Origin: Luteibacter jiangsuensis | GTDB taxonomy: Bacteria > Pseudomonadota > Gammaproteobacteria > Xanthomonadales > Rhodanobacteraceae | NCBI RefSeq assembly: GCF_030812295.1 | Contig: NZ_JAUSSK010000001.1 | Span: forward strand, 806,001 to 870,000 | Length of the DNA stretch: 64,000 nt | Reading direction: 5' to 3' | Shown: piece after piece, positions 52,655 through 61,735 of the stretch | Position numbering within the stretch: position 1 is the stretch's first letter | Layout: the number at the start of each line of letters is the position of its first letter | Made by a program: the position numbers and the translations under genes | Notes under the pieces: generated by a model | The model's database searches: none | Told to the model about the DNA's origin: nothing | Seen by the model: the letters and a program-made list of their open reading frames with translations, nothing else

Positions 52655-54169
52655 TCAGCCACCTTTCTCCAGGCGGGCGATCATCGGGGCGCGCGCAGCC
52701 ATGATCAGCTGCGATGCGCGCTCCTCGGTCATGCCTTCGATATCGATGAGCTCGTCGACGGCGAGGTCGCCCAGGTCGTCGAGCGTCTTCACACCACGAT
52801 CCGCCAGCGCGAAGGCGGTCGCTTCATCCATGCCATCCATCCCGAGCAGTTCCTCGGACGGAGCGTTTTCCTCCACGCCTTCCTCGGCGGCGAGCGCCTC
52901 GGTCAGCAAGGCGTCGCGGGCACGGGCGCGGAGTTCCTCGACGATGTCCTCGTCGAAGCCTTCCACCGCCAGCAGCTCGGCGCTCGGCACGTATGCGATT
53001 TCTTCCACGGACGAGAAACCTTCCTGCACCAGGATGCTGGCGATTTCTTCGTCCACTTCCAGCTTGTCCTGGAACAGCGCCAGCGCGGCGGCCTGCTCGG
53101 CCTCGCTCTTGGCGGTGACCTGGTCCTGCGTCATCACGTTGAGTTGCCAGCCGGTGAGCTTGCTGGCGAGGCGCACGTTCTGGCCACCGCGGCCGATCGC
53201 CTGGGACAGCTTGTCCTCGGCCACCGCGATGTCCATCGAGTGCTTCTCTTCATCCATGATGATCGACTGCACTTCGGCCGGCGCCATCGCATTGATGACG
53301 TACTGGGCCTGGTTTTCGTGCCACAGGATGATGTCGACGCGCTCGCCATTGAGCTCGTTCGACACGGCCTGTACGCGTGAACCACGCATGCCGATGCACG
53401 CGCCGATGGGATCGGTGCGGCTGTCGTGCGCCACGACGGCGATCTTGGCGCGATCGCCCGGATCGCGGGCGCAACCCTTGATTTCCACCAGGCCCTGGCC
53501 AACTTCGGGCACTTCGAGCTTGAACAGTTCGATCATGAATTCCGGTGCGCTGCGCGAAACGAACAGCTGCGGGCCGCGGATTTCAGACTTCACTTCATAG
53601 AGGTAACCGCGCACGCGGTCGCCCACGCGGGCCGACTCGCGGGGGATGGTCTTGTCGCGCGGGATGAACGCCTCGGCGTTGCTGCCCAGGTCGAGGTAAA
53701 CGTTGCCGCGCTCGACGCGCTTGACGATACCCGTGACCAGCTCGCCCACGCGATCGGCGAAGGCGTCGACCACCTGCTGGCGCTCGGCCTCGCGGACGCG
53801 CTGCACGATCACCTGCTTGGCCGCCTGGGCCGCGATGCGACCGAACTCGGCGTTCTCGATCTGGTGCTCGATCCAGCCACCGACCTCGGCCACTTCGTCC
53901 TCGCCCGCCTCGTCCTGCGCGTCCATCAGACGGATCTGGAAGGACGGATCCTCCATCTCGCCGTCGTCCGCGATGATCTCCCAGCGACGGAAGGTCTCGT
54001 AGTCGCCCGTGTTGCGATCGATCTCGACGCGGATGTCCGGATCCTCATCGGGGTAGCGCTTCTTGGCAGCCGAGGCCAGCGCCGCTTCCATGGCTTCGAA
54101 AATGACTTCGCGCGGTACGCCCTTTTCGTTGGCGACCGCGTCAACTACCAGCAAAAGTTCTTTGCTCAT
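52655..54169 (-). CDS. nusA: transcription termination/antitermination factor NusA
   Basis: This 504-residue RNA-polymerase-binding protein has an N-terminal NusA domain (1-125), S1 (about 135-200), two KH domains (about 230-345) and two C-terminal helix-hairpin-helix repeats (about 365-490). The second KH carries [19 protein letters not shown]. The ATG at 54169 has GGGAG 8 nt upstream. Its operon starts at rimP, 45 nt before it. Confidence 0.98.
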   Translation of the reverse strand: MSKELLLVVDAVANEKGVPREVIFEAMEAALASAAKKRYPDEDPDIRVEIDRNTGDYETFRRWEIIADDGEMEDPSFQIRLMDAQDEAGEDEVAEVGGWIEHQIENAEFGRIAAQAAKQVIVQRVREAERQQVVDAFADRVGELVTGIVKRVERGNVYLDLGSNAEAFIPRDKTIPRESARVGDRVRGYLYEVKSEIRGPQLFVSRSAPEFMIELFKLEVPEVGQGLVEIKGCARDPGDRAKIAVVAHDSRTDPIGACIGMRGSRVQAVSNELNGERVDIILWHENQAQYVINAMAPAEVQSIIMDEEKHSMDIAVAEDKLSQAIGRGGQNVRLASKLTGWQLNVMTQDQVTAKSEAEQAAALALFQDKLEVDEEIASILVQEGFSSVEEIAYVPSAELLAVEGFDEDIVEELRARARDALLTEALAAEEGVEENAPSEELLGMDGMDEATAFALADRGVKTLDDLGDLAVDELIDIEGMTEERASQLIMAARAPMIARLEKGG

Positions 54170-54214
54170 TGCCGCTACTCCCGTAAGGATGCCCCGCGGC
54201 ACCCCGTCGTTTCG

Positions 54215-54730
54215 TTATTTGGGTTTCTTTCCGCCCGGCGTGGGCTTCGGCTGCGGCGCATAGCCGAGGGCCACCCAGTCGGGAACCACGCGGGCGCTTT
54301 CGACGTCCGCATGCTCGAATTCGAATCTGCCGGCCTCGCCCTCGACCACAATGTGCTCGCCGTTTACTTCAACGACGTTGCCCTTGAGTCGCCGCCGCCC
54401 CTCGATCGGGGCCTTCAGCAGCACCTTGACCTCCTGGCCGGCCACGCGGGCGAACTGCCCGGCCGTGAACAGGGGGCGGTCGATGCCAGGGGAGGAGACC
54501 TCCAGTACATAGTTGCCGGGAATCGGATCTTCAACGTCCAGGAAGGCCGAGAACTCGCGGCTCGCGGCCTCGCAGTCCTCCACCGTGACCTCGCGCTCGC
54601 CACCGGGCACGTCGAGATAGACGCGCAGGGTGCTCTGCCCGCCGGACGGGATGAATTCGATGCCGAGGACCTCGAGACCGAGATCGGCCACGATGTCCGA
54701 GAATCGCTGTGAAAGTGCGTTGGTATCCAC
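54215..54730 (-). CDS. rimP: ribosome maturation factor RimP
   Basis: This 171-residue protein is needed for 30S subunit assembly. It has the conserved [20 protein letters not shown] and [26 protein letters not shown]. The start is a GTG with AGGT close upstream. It is the first gene of the rimP-nusA-infB operon, behind a long structured leader with two terminator-like hairpins. Confidence 0.96.
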   Translation of the reverse strand: MDTNALSQRFSDIVADLGLEVLGIEFIPSGGQSTLRVYLDVPGGEREVTVEDCEAASREFSAFLDVEDPIPGNYVLEVSSPGIDRPLFTAGQFARVAGQEVKVLLKAPIEGRRRLKGNVVEVNGEHIVVEGEAGRFEFEHADVESARVVPDWVALGYAPQPKPTPGGKKPK

Positions 54731-54770
54731 GTTACCTGCGGTTTTTGCGGTTTTCCGGTCGCCAGAAACA

Positions 54771-54791
54771 AAAAAAGGGCGCGAACGGCCC
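54771..54791 (-). terminator. premature terminator in the rimP leader (second hairpin)
   Basis: On the minus strand GGG-C-CG-UUCG-CG-CCC forms a short stem with a UUCG loop, followed by seven U. It stands 40 nt before the rimP start. It has the shape of an attenuator inside the leader. Confidence 0.6.
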
Positions 54792-54875
54792 ATTCCTTTC
54801 GTCGCCGATGTATCCCGACACTTTCCTCCAGCGCCCTCCGCGATGCCCTGACGGCGCTCACAGTGTGTCGCAGGG

Positions 54876-54916
54876 AGCCTCCTTGCGCCCAACAAAAAAG
54901 CCTCACGAGGAGGCTT
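54876..54916 (-). promoter_or_regulatory. rimP leader: terminator with possible antiterminator
   Basis: On the minus strand AAGCCTC-cucgu-GAGGCTT followed by six T (54916 to 54894) is a terminator. Its AGCCTCCT strand (54915-54908) can pair alternatively over 8 bp with AGGAGGCT 32 nt downstream (54883-54876), which would break the terminator. The 329-bp gap 54731-55059 holds only this leader and its promoter. rimP leaders with premature terminators have been described in gammaproteobacteria; whether this is the same class is not known. Confidence 0.6.
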
Positions 54917-54994
54917 TCTTGTAAAAAGAAAGTTCCTTGAAGCGTCGCTTGACGAAAGGCCGAAACCGCTGTCAACGCCACTTAAGATTCACGA

Positions 54995-55024
54995 ATTCTA
55001 TCGCATTTTTGTCGGTTCATGCAA
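54995..55024 (-). promoter_or_regulatory. sigma-70 promoter of the rimP-nusA-infB operon
   Basis: TTGCAT (55024-55019) and TAGAAT (55000-54995) on the minus strand are 18 bp apart. Transcription would start near 54988, giving a leader of about 258 nt before rimP. Confidence 0.6.
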
Positions 55025-55059
55025 GTTGGCCAACCCCTCTCCCGGGGGATACTTTCACA

Positions 55060-55701
55060 ATGACGGACGACGCGCCCTACCCCCGATTCGCCTCCCGAGG
55101 CCGAGCCTACGTCTACGTGGTGCCGTGCCGGGACGAGGACCTGCTCAAGCTGGGCTTCTCGCGCGACCCGTTCACCCGGTTCAGCACCCTGCACCGGCGC
55201 TTCTTCGAGTTCTTCGACCTCGACCGGGGACTGCTGGTGGACGCCGAGCGTGTCGCCGCGGCCCGGCGGATCGAGCGCCGCCTGATCGGCGCCTTCACGG
55301 AATATCACGCCATGGCCCCGCTGGTGGTGCCGGCCACGGCGGGCGGGCATACCGAGTGGTACCGGGGCGCCCACCCCGAGGTGGCCGGCCTGCTACGGAG
55401 CATCGCGGCGGCCGAAGGACTGGCACTGCAGGATGGCCTGCGGCCCTGGCTCCGGGCCCATCTCATGACCCGCGCGGACCTGCTCCACGATTGGTCGCTG
55501 CGTATCGTCGACACGCTCGACTGGGCCCGTCACAACGCCCCGGACGACACGGATGCCGCACGCCTCCGCCAAGGCTTGCTGGACACTTGGGCCATGTTCG
55601 AGGCGGCCAGCATCGATGTCCGCCCGCTGGTCCCCGCCGTCGTCACCCATTGGTACGACCATGGCGATCATCGCCGCCTCTTCGGCAAGGACCTCGGCTA
55701 G
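55060..55701 (+). CDS. GIY-YIG/T5orf172-like protein
   Basis: This 213-residue protein begins with a segment that resembles a degenerate GIY-YIG nuclease fold: YVYVVPCRDEDLLKLGFSRDPFTRFSTL, with GGHTEWYRG further on. That combination (YVY ... KLG ... EWY) is typical of T5orf172/Mug113-type domains. The C-terminal half is helical and not recognised. It is divergent from the rimP operon. Nuclease activity is uncertain. Confidence 0.65.
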   Translation: MTDDAPYPRFASRGRAYVYVVPCRDEDLLKLGFSRDPFTRFSTLHRRFFEFFDLDRGLLVDAERVAAARRIERRLIGAFTEYHAMAPLVVPATAGGHTEWYRGAHPEVAGLLRSIAAAEGLALQDGLRPWLRAHLMTRADLLHDWSLRIVDTLDWARHNAPDDTDAARLRQGLLDTWAMFEAASIDVRPLVPAVVTHWYDHGDHRRLFGKDLG

Positions 55702-55750
55702 CGCTTTCTGGGCCTAGAATGGCCCCGAGGGTGAATGGGGGGATCGGGGA

Positions 55751-56902
55751 ATGGACGGCGTATCGGGGCTGGACGTCCACACACTAGGCGTCATCGGTCT
55801 GGCGGTGGGCGTGACCATCGCGTTGAGTTTCACCCTGCTCAGCCTGGTGCTGCGCGGGATGCTCGCGCTGCACATCTGGGCGGCGGCGTTCTGGATGCTC
55901 ACCGCGGCGGGGCTTGCCGAGGGCTACGACGAGAAGTCGACCTTCCTGTCCGCCATCGTCGGCAGCGCCCTGATCGCCCTGGCCAATGGCGCGATGGTGC
56001 TTGGCATAGCCATCCATATCGGGCAGCCGCTGCGCTGGCGCTGGCCGGCACTCGTCATCACGCTCTTCCTGGCCATCCAGGTCAGCTTCCTCCTCGCGCC
56101 CCCGCCGCAGGCGGTGGAAGCGGCGGTATTCGGGGGCAAGAGCATTGTCTGGGATGCGTGGATGGTCTGGCTGCTGCTCTTCCGCGCGCCGCGGGAATTG
56201 CGCACCAGCGCCGCCTTCACCGCGATGATCTTCATCATCGATGCCCTCTTCTATCTCGCGCGGGGTGCGGTTTCGCTGCATCCGGAGATGGATTCACACG
56301 CCCTGCTGGCGACGGTGCTGACTGCCTCGAACTACCTGTTCGGCATCCTCTGCACGTTCCTGCTCAGCACCGGGTTCACCTTGATGCTGGCCCAGCGGCT
56401 GGTCCACGACCTCCGGCGCGCGGCGGAGGTCGATGGACTGACCGGGCTGTTGAACCGCTCGGCCTTGCTCAGGGAATCCAACCGCCAACTGGCATCGGGC
56501 CGCGGCTATCCGAACGCCGCGCTGCTTTTCGACCTGGACAACTTCAAGGCCATCAACGATCGCTGGGGCCACGCCGGCGGCGATGCGGTGCTGAAGCATT
56601 TCGCCGAGGTGATCCGGTCGGTCGGCCTGCCCGCGCACTCGCTTTTCTCGCGCTATGGTGGCGAGGAATTTCTGCTACTGGTTCCCGGCATGGACCCGCG
56701 CGACGCCGCCGGCCTCGCCGAGGCGTTGCGGCTGCGGGTGGCCGAGGCTCCCGCCTCATATTCCGATGCCAGCATCGCCTTCACCACCAGCGTGGGCGTG
56801 TGTGCCTCCAGCGACACACGGGTGCACCAGTTGATCCAGGCGGCGGACGAAGCGCTTTATCGCGCCAAGAACGCCGGACGAAACCGCGTCGAGACGGCCT
56901 GA
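55751..56902 (+). CDS. membrane diguanylate cyclase (GGDEF)
   Basis: This 383-residue protein probably makes cyclic di-GMP. It has six or seven N-terminal membrane helices (to about residue 205) and a C-terminal GGDEF domain (about 218-380). The active site reads SRYGGEEFLLLVPG and the metal/substrate region LLFDLDNFKAINDRWGHAGGDAVL. The RxxD inhibitory site is absent. Start ATG 55751 with GGGG upstream. It is unrelated in its sensor region to the GGDEF protein at 14018-15817. Confidence 0.9.
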   Translation: MDGVSGLDVHTLGVIGLAVGVTIALSFTLLSLVLRGMLALHIWAAAFWMLTAAGLAEGYDEKSTFLSAIVGSALIALANGAMVLGIAIHIGQPLRWRWPALVITLFLAIQVSFLLAPPPQAVEAAVFGGKSIVWDAWMVWLLLFRAPRELRTSAAFTAMIFIIDALFYLARGAVSLHPEMDSHALLATVLTASNYLFGILCTFLLSTGFTLMLAQRLVHDLRRAAEVDGLTGLLNRSALLRESNRQLASGRGYPNAALLFDLDNFKAINDRWGHAGGDAVLKHFAEVIRSVGLPAHSLFSRYGGEEFLLLVPGMDPRDAAGLAEALRLRVAEAPASYSDASIAFTTSVGVCASSDTRVHQLIQAADEALYRAKNAGRNRVETA

Positions 56903-56914
56903 CCGGAGCGGCGG

Positions 56915-57436
56915 TCAGGGCTGCCCCAAAGGAATCGACAGCAAGCTGCGCCACGCGCGCGCGGCACGCTCCATGACGTGGACATCGCGGCACGTGCAGT
57001 GGATCGGTCCACTGGCATGTAAACGATCCTCCAGCGTCGTCACGATGACGGGACGGTCACCACGGACATTCCTGGCCACGGACAGGTGCGGCACGTAATC
57101 GGGAAACGCTCGGTCATCGCGGGGCCGCTCCGGAAACGCGGCCTCCAAGGAGGCGGCAAGCGCCACGATCGCCCCGCCGGGCGCCGGCCTCAACCAGACG
57201 GTGGAAGGAAACGTCCGCACCGAGTCCAGGCGGAACGAAGGCGGGTCGCAGGCCCGGGCGACCGCACGCAAGCGTTCGACCGTGCCCGCATCGATGGCAT
57301 CGCTGTCGACGAAGGGATAGACCAGCGTGATGTGTGCCCCCAGCCCACGCTGCGCGGCGGGATCGAGCCGCGCGCGCAGGTCGCCGACGAGGGGTTCGGC
57401 TTCCGGAACCATCAGTGCGAGCAGGGTGCGGCTCAT
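56915..57436 (-). CDS. 2'-5' RNA ligase family protein
   Basis: This 173-residue protein of the 2H phosphoesterase superfamily has the two catalytic motifs HITLVYP (about residue 35) and HLSVARN (about 117). It is of the RNA ligase/cyclic phosphodiesterase type (LigT-like). The ATG at 57436 is 8 nt downstream of the GlxA-type gene, so it is the third gene of that operon. The RNA substrate is unknown. Confidence 0.85.
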   Translation of the reverse strand: MSRTLLALMVPEAEPLVGDLRARLDPAAQRGLGAHITLVYPFVDSDAIDAGTVERLRAVARACDPPSFRLDSVRTFPSTVWLRPAPGGAIVALAASLEAAFPERPRDDRAFPDYVPHLSVARNVRGDRPVIVTTLEDRLHASGPIHCTCRDVHVMERAARAWRSLLSIPLGQP

Positions 57437-57444
57437 GGTGCAGT

Positions 57445-58443
57445 CTATACCTCGACCTCGCGCATCCGGCTTGGAGGCAGGTCGTTCACGCGTGCCCATG
57501 CGCGACGCAGCTGGCGTGACGAGCCAAAACCGGACCGCTCCGCCACGGTCTCGACATCCAGGCGTGAACCGGTGAGCAACTCACGAGCCAGGGCGACCCG
57601 CATGCGGTTCACGAAATCGGTGACGCTCATGCCCGTGTGTTCATTGAAGAGACGAGAGAGATTTCGCGGACTCGATGCCGCCACGCGGGCCAGCGACGCG
57701 ACCGACCAGTCACGCGCCGGATCGGCCGCCACCGCGTCCTGTGCACGATGGACCGCGGCATGCATATGGTTGCGTCCTTCCAGCCATGGCGAGAGCTGCG
57801 GATCGCCGCCCGCCCTGCGCAGATAAACCACCAGGAAGCGGGCAACGGCGAGCGCCACGGAGGGCCCCACGAGGCTGGCCACCAGATGCAGCATCAGGTC
57901 GACCCCCGCGGTGATCCCCGCGCTGGTGAGGCGTTCGCCATCCTCGACATACAGGCGGTTCTCCCGCACCCGTGCGGCCGGCGCCGCACGGGTGAGCTGC
58001 GCGGTGCAACCGTGGTGCGTCGTGCACTCGTAGCCGTCGAGCAGGCCCGCGCGGGCCACGAGCAAGGCGCCTGAGCAAATCGAAACCACGCGCATGCCCG
58101 GCCTCACCACCTTGCGCAGCCAGGCGACAATCGAAGCTTCGCTCGCGTCGTCCTGCGCGGCCGTCGTCCGGCCAACGCCAAGCGGAACATCCGCCGCGCC
58201 GGGAACCACGACGATGGCTCCTTCCGTGATACGGGCAGGCAAGGCCCCGATGCCTGTGACGTCCAGGCCGACCGAACTGCCGACCGTGCGCATGGTTCCG
58301 ACATAGGTGACATCGAAGCGAACGGTTTCCTGTTCCAGGTTCGCCCTGCGCAATACCTCGATCGGTCCCGCGACATCCAGCAGCAGAACACGCGGCGGGA
58401 CCACCACGTAGACCGGTATCTGGCGCGGCGAGGGTCTTGGCAT
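57445..58443 (-). CDS. GlxA-type AraC regulator with DJ-1/PfpI domain
   Basis: This 332-residue regulator has an N-terminal DJ-1/PfpI domain (about 10-190; nucleophile-position cysteine in VVSICSGALLVARAG) and a C-terminal AraC helix-turn-helix pair (about 225-325, WSVASLARVAASSPRNLSRLF). The start codon overlaps the stop of the cysteine hydrolase by one base. GlxA-type regulators often stand beside an isochorismatase-like gene, as here. Confidence 0.9.
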   Translation of the reverse strand: MPRPSPRQIPVYVVVPPRVLLLDVAGPIEVLRRANLEQETVRFDVTYVGTMRTVGSSVGLDVTGIGALPARITEGAIVVVPGAADVPLGVGRTTAAQDDASEASIVAWLRKVVRPGMRVVSICSGALLVARAGLLDGYECTTHHGCTAQLTRAAPAARVRENRLYVEDGERLTSAGITAGVDLMLHLVASLVGPSVALAVARFLVVYLRRAGGDPQLSPWLEGRNHMHAAVHRAQDAVAADPARDWSVASLARVAASSPRNLSRLFNEHTGMSVTDFVNRMRVALARELLTGSRLDVETVAERSGFGSSRQLRRAWARVNDLPPSRMREVEV

Positions 58444-59006
58444 CAGGTGACCGCGTGCGGCATCCCCGCCAGCGCCTCCTCGACCGTGGCGATCCGCGCG
58501 AAACGGCCGGCAAGCACCAATTCCGTACGAGCCCGGATTTCCGCCGCGCTCCACTCGCGCCCCTCCACGTCGACCATCGGAAACGTGAGCGTCGCTTCAC
58601 CCACGTAGTCGACGTCATAACCGAGGTCGGAGGCGTGGCGCGTGGTGGTCTCGCAACACTGTTCGGTGCGCACGCCGGAAACGATCAGGCGCCGGATACC
58701 GTGCGTCGTCAACCAGACATCGAGACCCGAACCCACCAGCGCGCTATGGCGGCGCTTGCGGAACGTGGCGTCGGCGTCGATGCGAAGCGGCGCCAGGGTG
58801 GTCACGAAACCCGACGCTTCGGAAAACACCCCGCTTTCTTCCACATGGAAAATCTGCACGACAGGAATCCCGCTCCGCTTCGCCCCATCGACCAGGGCCT
58901 GCTGCCTGCCAATATAAGCAGCCACGTCGTCATCGCGCCAGTAGGGACGATGGCGAAAGGACTCCTGCGCGTCGATGACGATCAAGGCGGTATCGGCAAG
59001 GGACAT
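58443..59006 (-). CDS. isochorismatase-family cysteine hydrolase
   Basis: This 187-residue enzyme has the catalytic triad of the isochorismatase/nicotinamidase group: Asp in ALIVIDAQESF, a Lys in DATFRKRRHSA and Cys in GVRTEQCCETTTRHASDLGY. The ATG at 59006 has GGAGG 9 nt upstream; the longer frame is not supported. It is the first gene of a three-gene operon with the GlxA-type regulator and the 2'-5' RNA ligase. Substrate unknown. Confidence 0.9.
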   Translation of the reverse strand: MSLADTALIVIDAQESFRHRPYWRDDDVAAYIGRQQALVDGAKRSGIPVVQIFHVEESGVFSEASGFVTTLAPLRIDADATFRKRRHSALVGSGLDVWLTTHGIRRLIVSGVRTEQCCETTTRHASDLGYDVDYVGEATLTFPMVDVEGREWSAAEIRARTELVLAGRFARIATVEEALAGMPHAVT

Positions 59007-59105
59007 GGCGGTTTTCCTCCGGGAAGAGACGCCAGTTTCCGCTTCGCCGAACCAGCCCGACAGGCCACGCACGGACGCAGACCGGACATTTCACGCCATG
59101 CTGGC

Positions 59106-59135
59106 AAAAAAACGCCCGCTCTTTCAAGCGGGCGC
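59106..59135 (-). terminator. intrinsic terminator of the S53 peptidase gene
   Basis: The stem GCCCGCT / AGCGGGC with a 6-nt loop (59114-59133) is followed on the minus strand by G and seven T. It lies 30 nt after the peptidase stop and before the cysteine-hydrolase operon. Confidence 0.9.
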
Positions 59136-59163
59136 CCTTCTTGCGGTGTTGCCTACACGCCGA

Positions 59164-61380
59164 TCAGTTCGTCCACGTCGCCTTCAACGTCACGCCCGAG
59201 AACGCGGTATAGCCGTTGAGCATCACGTAGTAGGTGCCGGTTTGCGGCGAGGAGAACGAGCAGCTTTCCGTGTTGCCCGTGATGTACGGACGGCAGTCGT
59301 AGCTCGACGTGGTAGGTGCCGCGCCGAACTTCACGTACAGATCGGCATCGCCCGTGCCGCCCGAGATGGCGATCTTCAGATTGGTCGCGCCTGAGGGAAT
59401 GGCCACCGTGTAGTTGACCTTGCCGTTCTGTGCCGCCGCCAGCCCCGTCACCGCCACGCCGTTCTGCAACACATTGCTGGGCGGCGGCGTCGTGCCGCCA
59501 CCGCTTACCCAGTTCGCCTGGGCATAGGTGTTGAGCTTGCCGATGTCGAAGCTGCCGAAGCCGGTCGCCTCGTCGAAGCCGGTGGCCGCGGTATAGCCAT
59601 GGCTCTGGTACCCGTTATTGCCCGAGGTCACATCGTGCAACAACGAGGTCTGCGTCGGGAAGGCCTGGTAGAACTTCGAGGCCGGGAAGCCGATGGCGTT
59701 GTTCGCCACCGATTCGATGCGCGCGAACGCACCCACGAACAGGGGCGAGGCGAGGCTCGTGCCACCCACCTGCTCCGTCGTGCCGTTCACGACGATCAAC
59801 GCACCGGAGGACGAGGCGGCGTCGAACGACACGTCGGGGCCGACACGCTTGGTCGAACTGGTGACCGAGGACTGCCACGACGGCGCCGTCTCGAACAGGC
59901 TGGTGCCGCCGCCGGTGGCCCACAGGCGCTCGTTGTTGTCGCCCTGGCTCGGTGCGATGGCCGACAGTCCTTCGTTCCACACCGTTTCGCCACTCCATGT
60001 GGTGCCGCTGGTCGACAGCTGCGTGCCGCCCACCTGGATCACATAGGGCGAACTGGCCGGCTCGCTCACCGAGTAATGGGTGAGGTCGATCTTCACCGTG
60101 CCCGCGGAATTGGCCACGTAGCCGGGGGAACCGGACAAGGGATCGGACGACCATTGGTACACACCGGCATCGCCGGCCGCGACGGAGAATGTCTGCCCCT
60201 GGGCCACGGCCTGCTGGAAGATGGCGTCGTCGGCGGCCTGCGTGCCCGATTGCTCCGCCGCCGTTTCGTCTTCCCCGAGCGAGACGTTGATCAGCTTCGC
60301 GATATTGTCGGTCACGGCACGATTGAACGTCGCGGTGATACCCGCATTCGTGATGCCACTGGAACTCGAGTCGCCGTTCGCCGAGGTGTAGAAGATCAGC
60401 TGCTTGACGCCGCCGGCGATGCCGACGATGTCCTGGCTGTCGAGCGACCATTCGCCATTGGAGTCGGGATCGTTGGCGAACGTGCCACTGCCGACCTTCG
60501 TGATGGTCGAGTTCACCGTGGCGAGACCGGCGCTGGACGTGAAGCTGTTGAGATCGGCCACAGTCTGCGTGATCGAACCCCAGGTAATGATGCCCACGGC
60601 CGTGTTGGTCGCCGCCGGCACGCTGGAACCACCGTAGATGGCGGCGAAGTCCTGCGGCTGGTGCGAAGTGACGGCCGCGGTGGCCAGCGTGCTCGACGCC
60701 GGCCCGGGCACGGTCACGTTCTCGGGCTTGTACACGTGGTGCAGCGTGTGTTTCACCGACACGTTCTGCAGGCCCAGCACGGCATCGACGGAATCGCCGA
60801 GCGCCGCGGGAACCAGTGCGGGGGTGTCGTTGGCGAAGAATTCGCGACCATTCGCGTTGAAGCGCTTGATCGACGTGTGGAAACCATTGGTCGCCGTACC
60901 CGCGGTGCCATCGGCGGACACCAGCAGGTTGTTGGGCGCCACGTCGATATTCGTGAAGCCGGCCTGTTGCAGGTGCGCGACGACCGCGTCGACCTGTGCC
61001 TGGGTCGGCGCGAAACGCGCCTTGAACTGTTCCGGCGTGAGGAACTTGCCATACAGCGGATTGCCCGGCGTGGTGACGCCGGCCAGGAAAGCCTGCAACT
61101 GGTCGGGATTGCGCAGCTTGAGGCTGACGGTAACGTGCAGCGGCTGGTCCGCCGCCATCGCCGTCACCGTCGTGCCGTCGATATGTGGGGAGCCGGTCAT
61201 GTTGAGTGCGTAACCGGTGGCGGCCGCCTGCGTCGCCGCCACGGGCAGCATCGCCGCCCTCGTATGCGTGGATACCCACGCGTCCTCCGCATGCGCGGAA
61301 AGGGACGGCATCGCCAGCGCGATCGCCATCGTCAGTACCGTCTTACGCATGATCCCTGAAGCAAATGCATCGATCTTCAT
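59164..61380 (-). CDS. secreted S53 (sedolisin/kumamolisin-type) serine-carboxyl peptidase with PPC domain
   Basis: This 738-residue secreted protease is probably active at acid pH. The signal peptide (about 1-31, ending LSAHA) is followed by an S53 pro-domain (about 45-210, removed on activation) and a subtilisin-like catalytic domain (about 235-645). The catalytic Glu310 and Asp314 are in NGEWSLDSQD, the oxyanion Asp404 in SVAAGDAGVY, and Ser542 in GGTSLASP. A C-terminal PPC (pre-peptidase C-terminal) beta domain follows (about 665-738). The ATG at 61380 has AAGGA 7 nt upstream. Xanthomonalisin is a related enzyme. It needs export by a Sec and then probably the type II system. Confidence 0.95.
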   Translation of the reverse strand: MKIDAFASGIMRKTVLTMAIALAMPSLSAHAEDAWVSTHTRAAMLPVAATQAAATGYALNMTGSPHIDGTTVTAMAADQPLHVTVSLKLRNPDQLQAFLAGVTTPGNPLYGKFLTPEQFKARFAPTQAQVDAVVAHLQQAGFTNIDVAPNNLLVSADGTAGTATNGFHTSIKRFNANGREFFANDTPALVPAALGDSVDAVLGLQNVSVKHTLHHVYKPENVTVPGPASSTLATAAVTSHQPQDFAAIYGGSSVPAATNTAVGIITWGSITQTVADLNSFTSSAGLATVNSTITKVGSGTFANDPDSNGEWSLDSQDIVGIAGGVKQLIFYTSANGDSSSSGITNAGITATFNRAVTDNIAKLINVSLGEDETAAEQSGTQAADDAIFQQAVAQGQTFSVAAGDAGVYQWSSDPLSGSPGYVANSAGTVKIDLTHYSVSEPASSPYVIQVGGTQLSTSGTTWSGETVWNEGLSAIAPSQGDNNERLWATGGGTSLFETAPSWQSSVTSSTKRVGPDVSFDAASSSGALIVVNGTTEQVGGTSLASPLFVGAFARIESVANNAIGFPASKFYQAFPTQTSLLHDVTSGNNGYQSHGYTAATGFDEATGFGSFDIGKLNTYAQANWVSGGGTTPPPSNVLQNGVAVTGLAAAQNGKVNYTVAIPSGATNLKIAISGGTGDADLYVKFGAAPTTSSYDCRPYITGNTESCSFSSPQTGTYYVMLNGYTAFSGVTLKATWTN

Positions 61381-61408
61381 GATTGATCCTTCCATTAGCC
61401 CGTAGATT

Positions 61409-61428
61409 GCTTCCGCCAAGGCGGAAGC
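61409..61428. promoter_or_regulatory. 9-bp inverted repeat in the S53 peptidase leader
   Basis: GCTTCCGCC-AA-GGCGGAAGC is a perfect inverted repeat 28-48 bp before the peptidase start. It may be an operator or an mRNA hairpin. The rest of the 355-bp gap from 61381 to 61735 holds no gene, promoter or repeat that I can support. Confidence 0.4.
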
Positions 61429-61735
61429 CCTGACACTGCTGGCGTTATGGCTAAGCGGCACCTTCCCCGCCGGTCCGACGGACTCCTGCTGCGTTCATCG
61501 CAGGAAATCACGAATTCCCCCACCGTCCCGCCTCTTGCTCCCCCTGCGCGGACGAGCAATGAGCAGAGGAGCTTTCGCCAGGCTTTCCCCACGACCCGGC
61601 GGACACGTCCGAAAGGACCCTCCGTGACGTGACCCACAAAAATCGGCTGCGGAATGACCCGACGGCACATCGGTGCCGGCACCCGCGCACGGCGCATCGG
61701 GCCGGGTGGGGTCGCAAGTTATTGCGTGAAGATCG

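Noticed and set aside
54731-55059. tRNA gene upstream of rimP, as in many bacteria
   Set aside because: No cloverleaf, T-loop GGTTCRA or CCA-type end was seen on the minus strand; the region is a hairpin leader.
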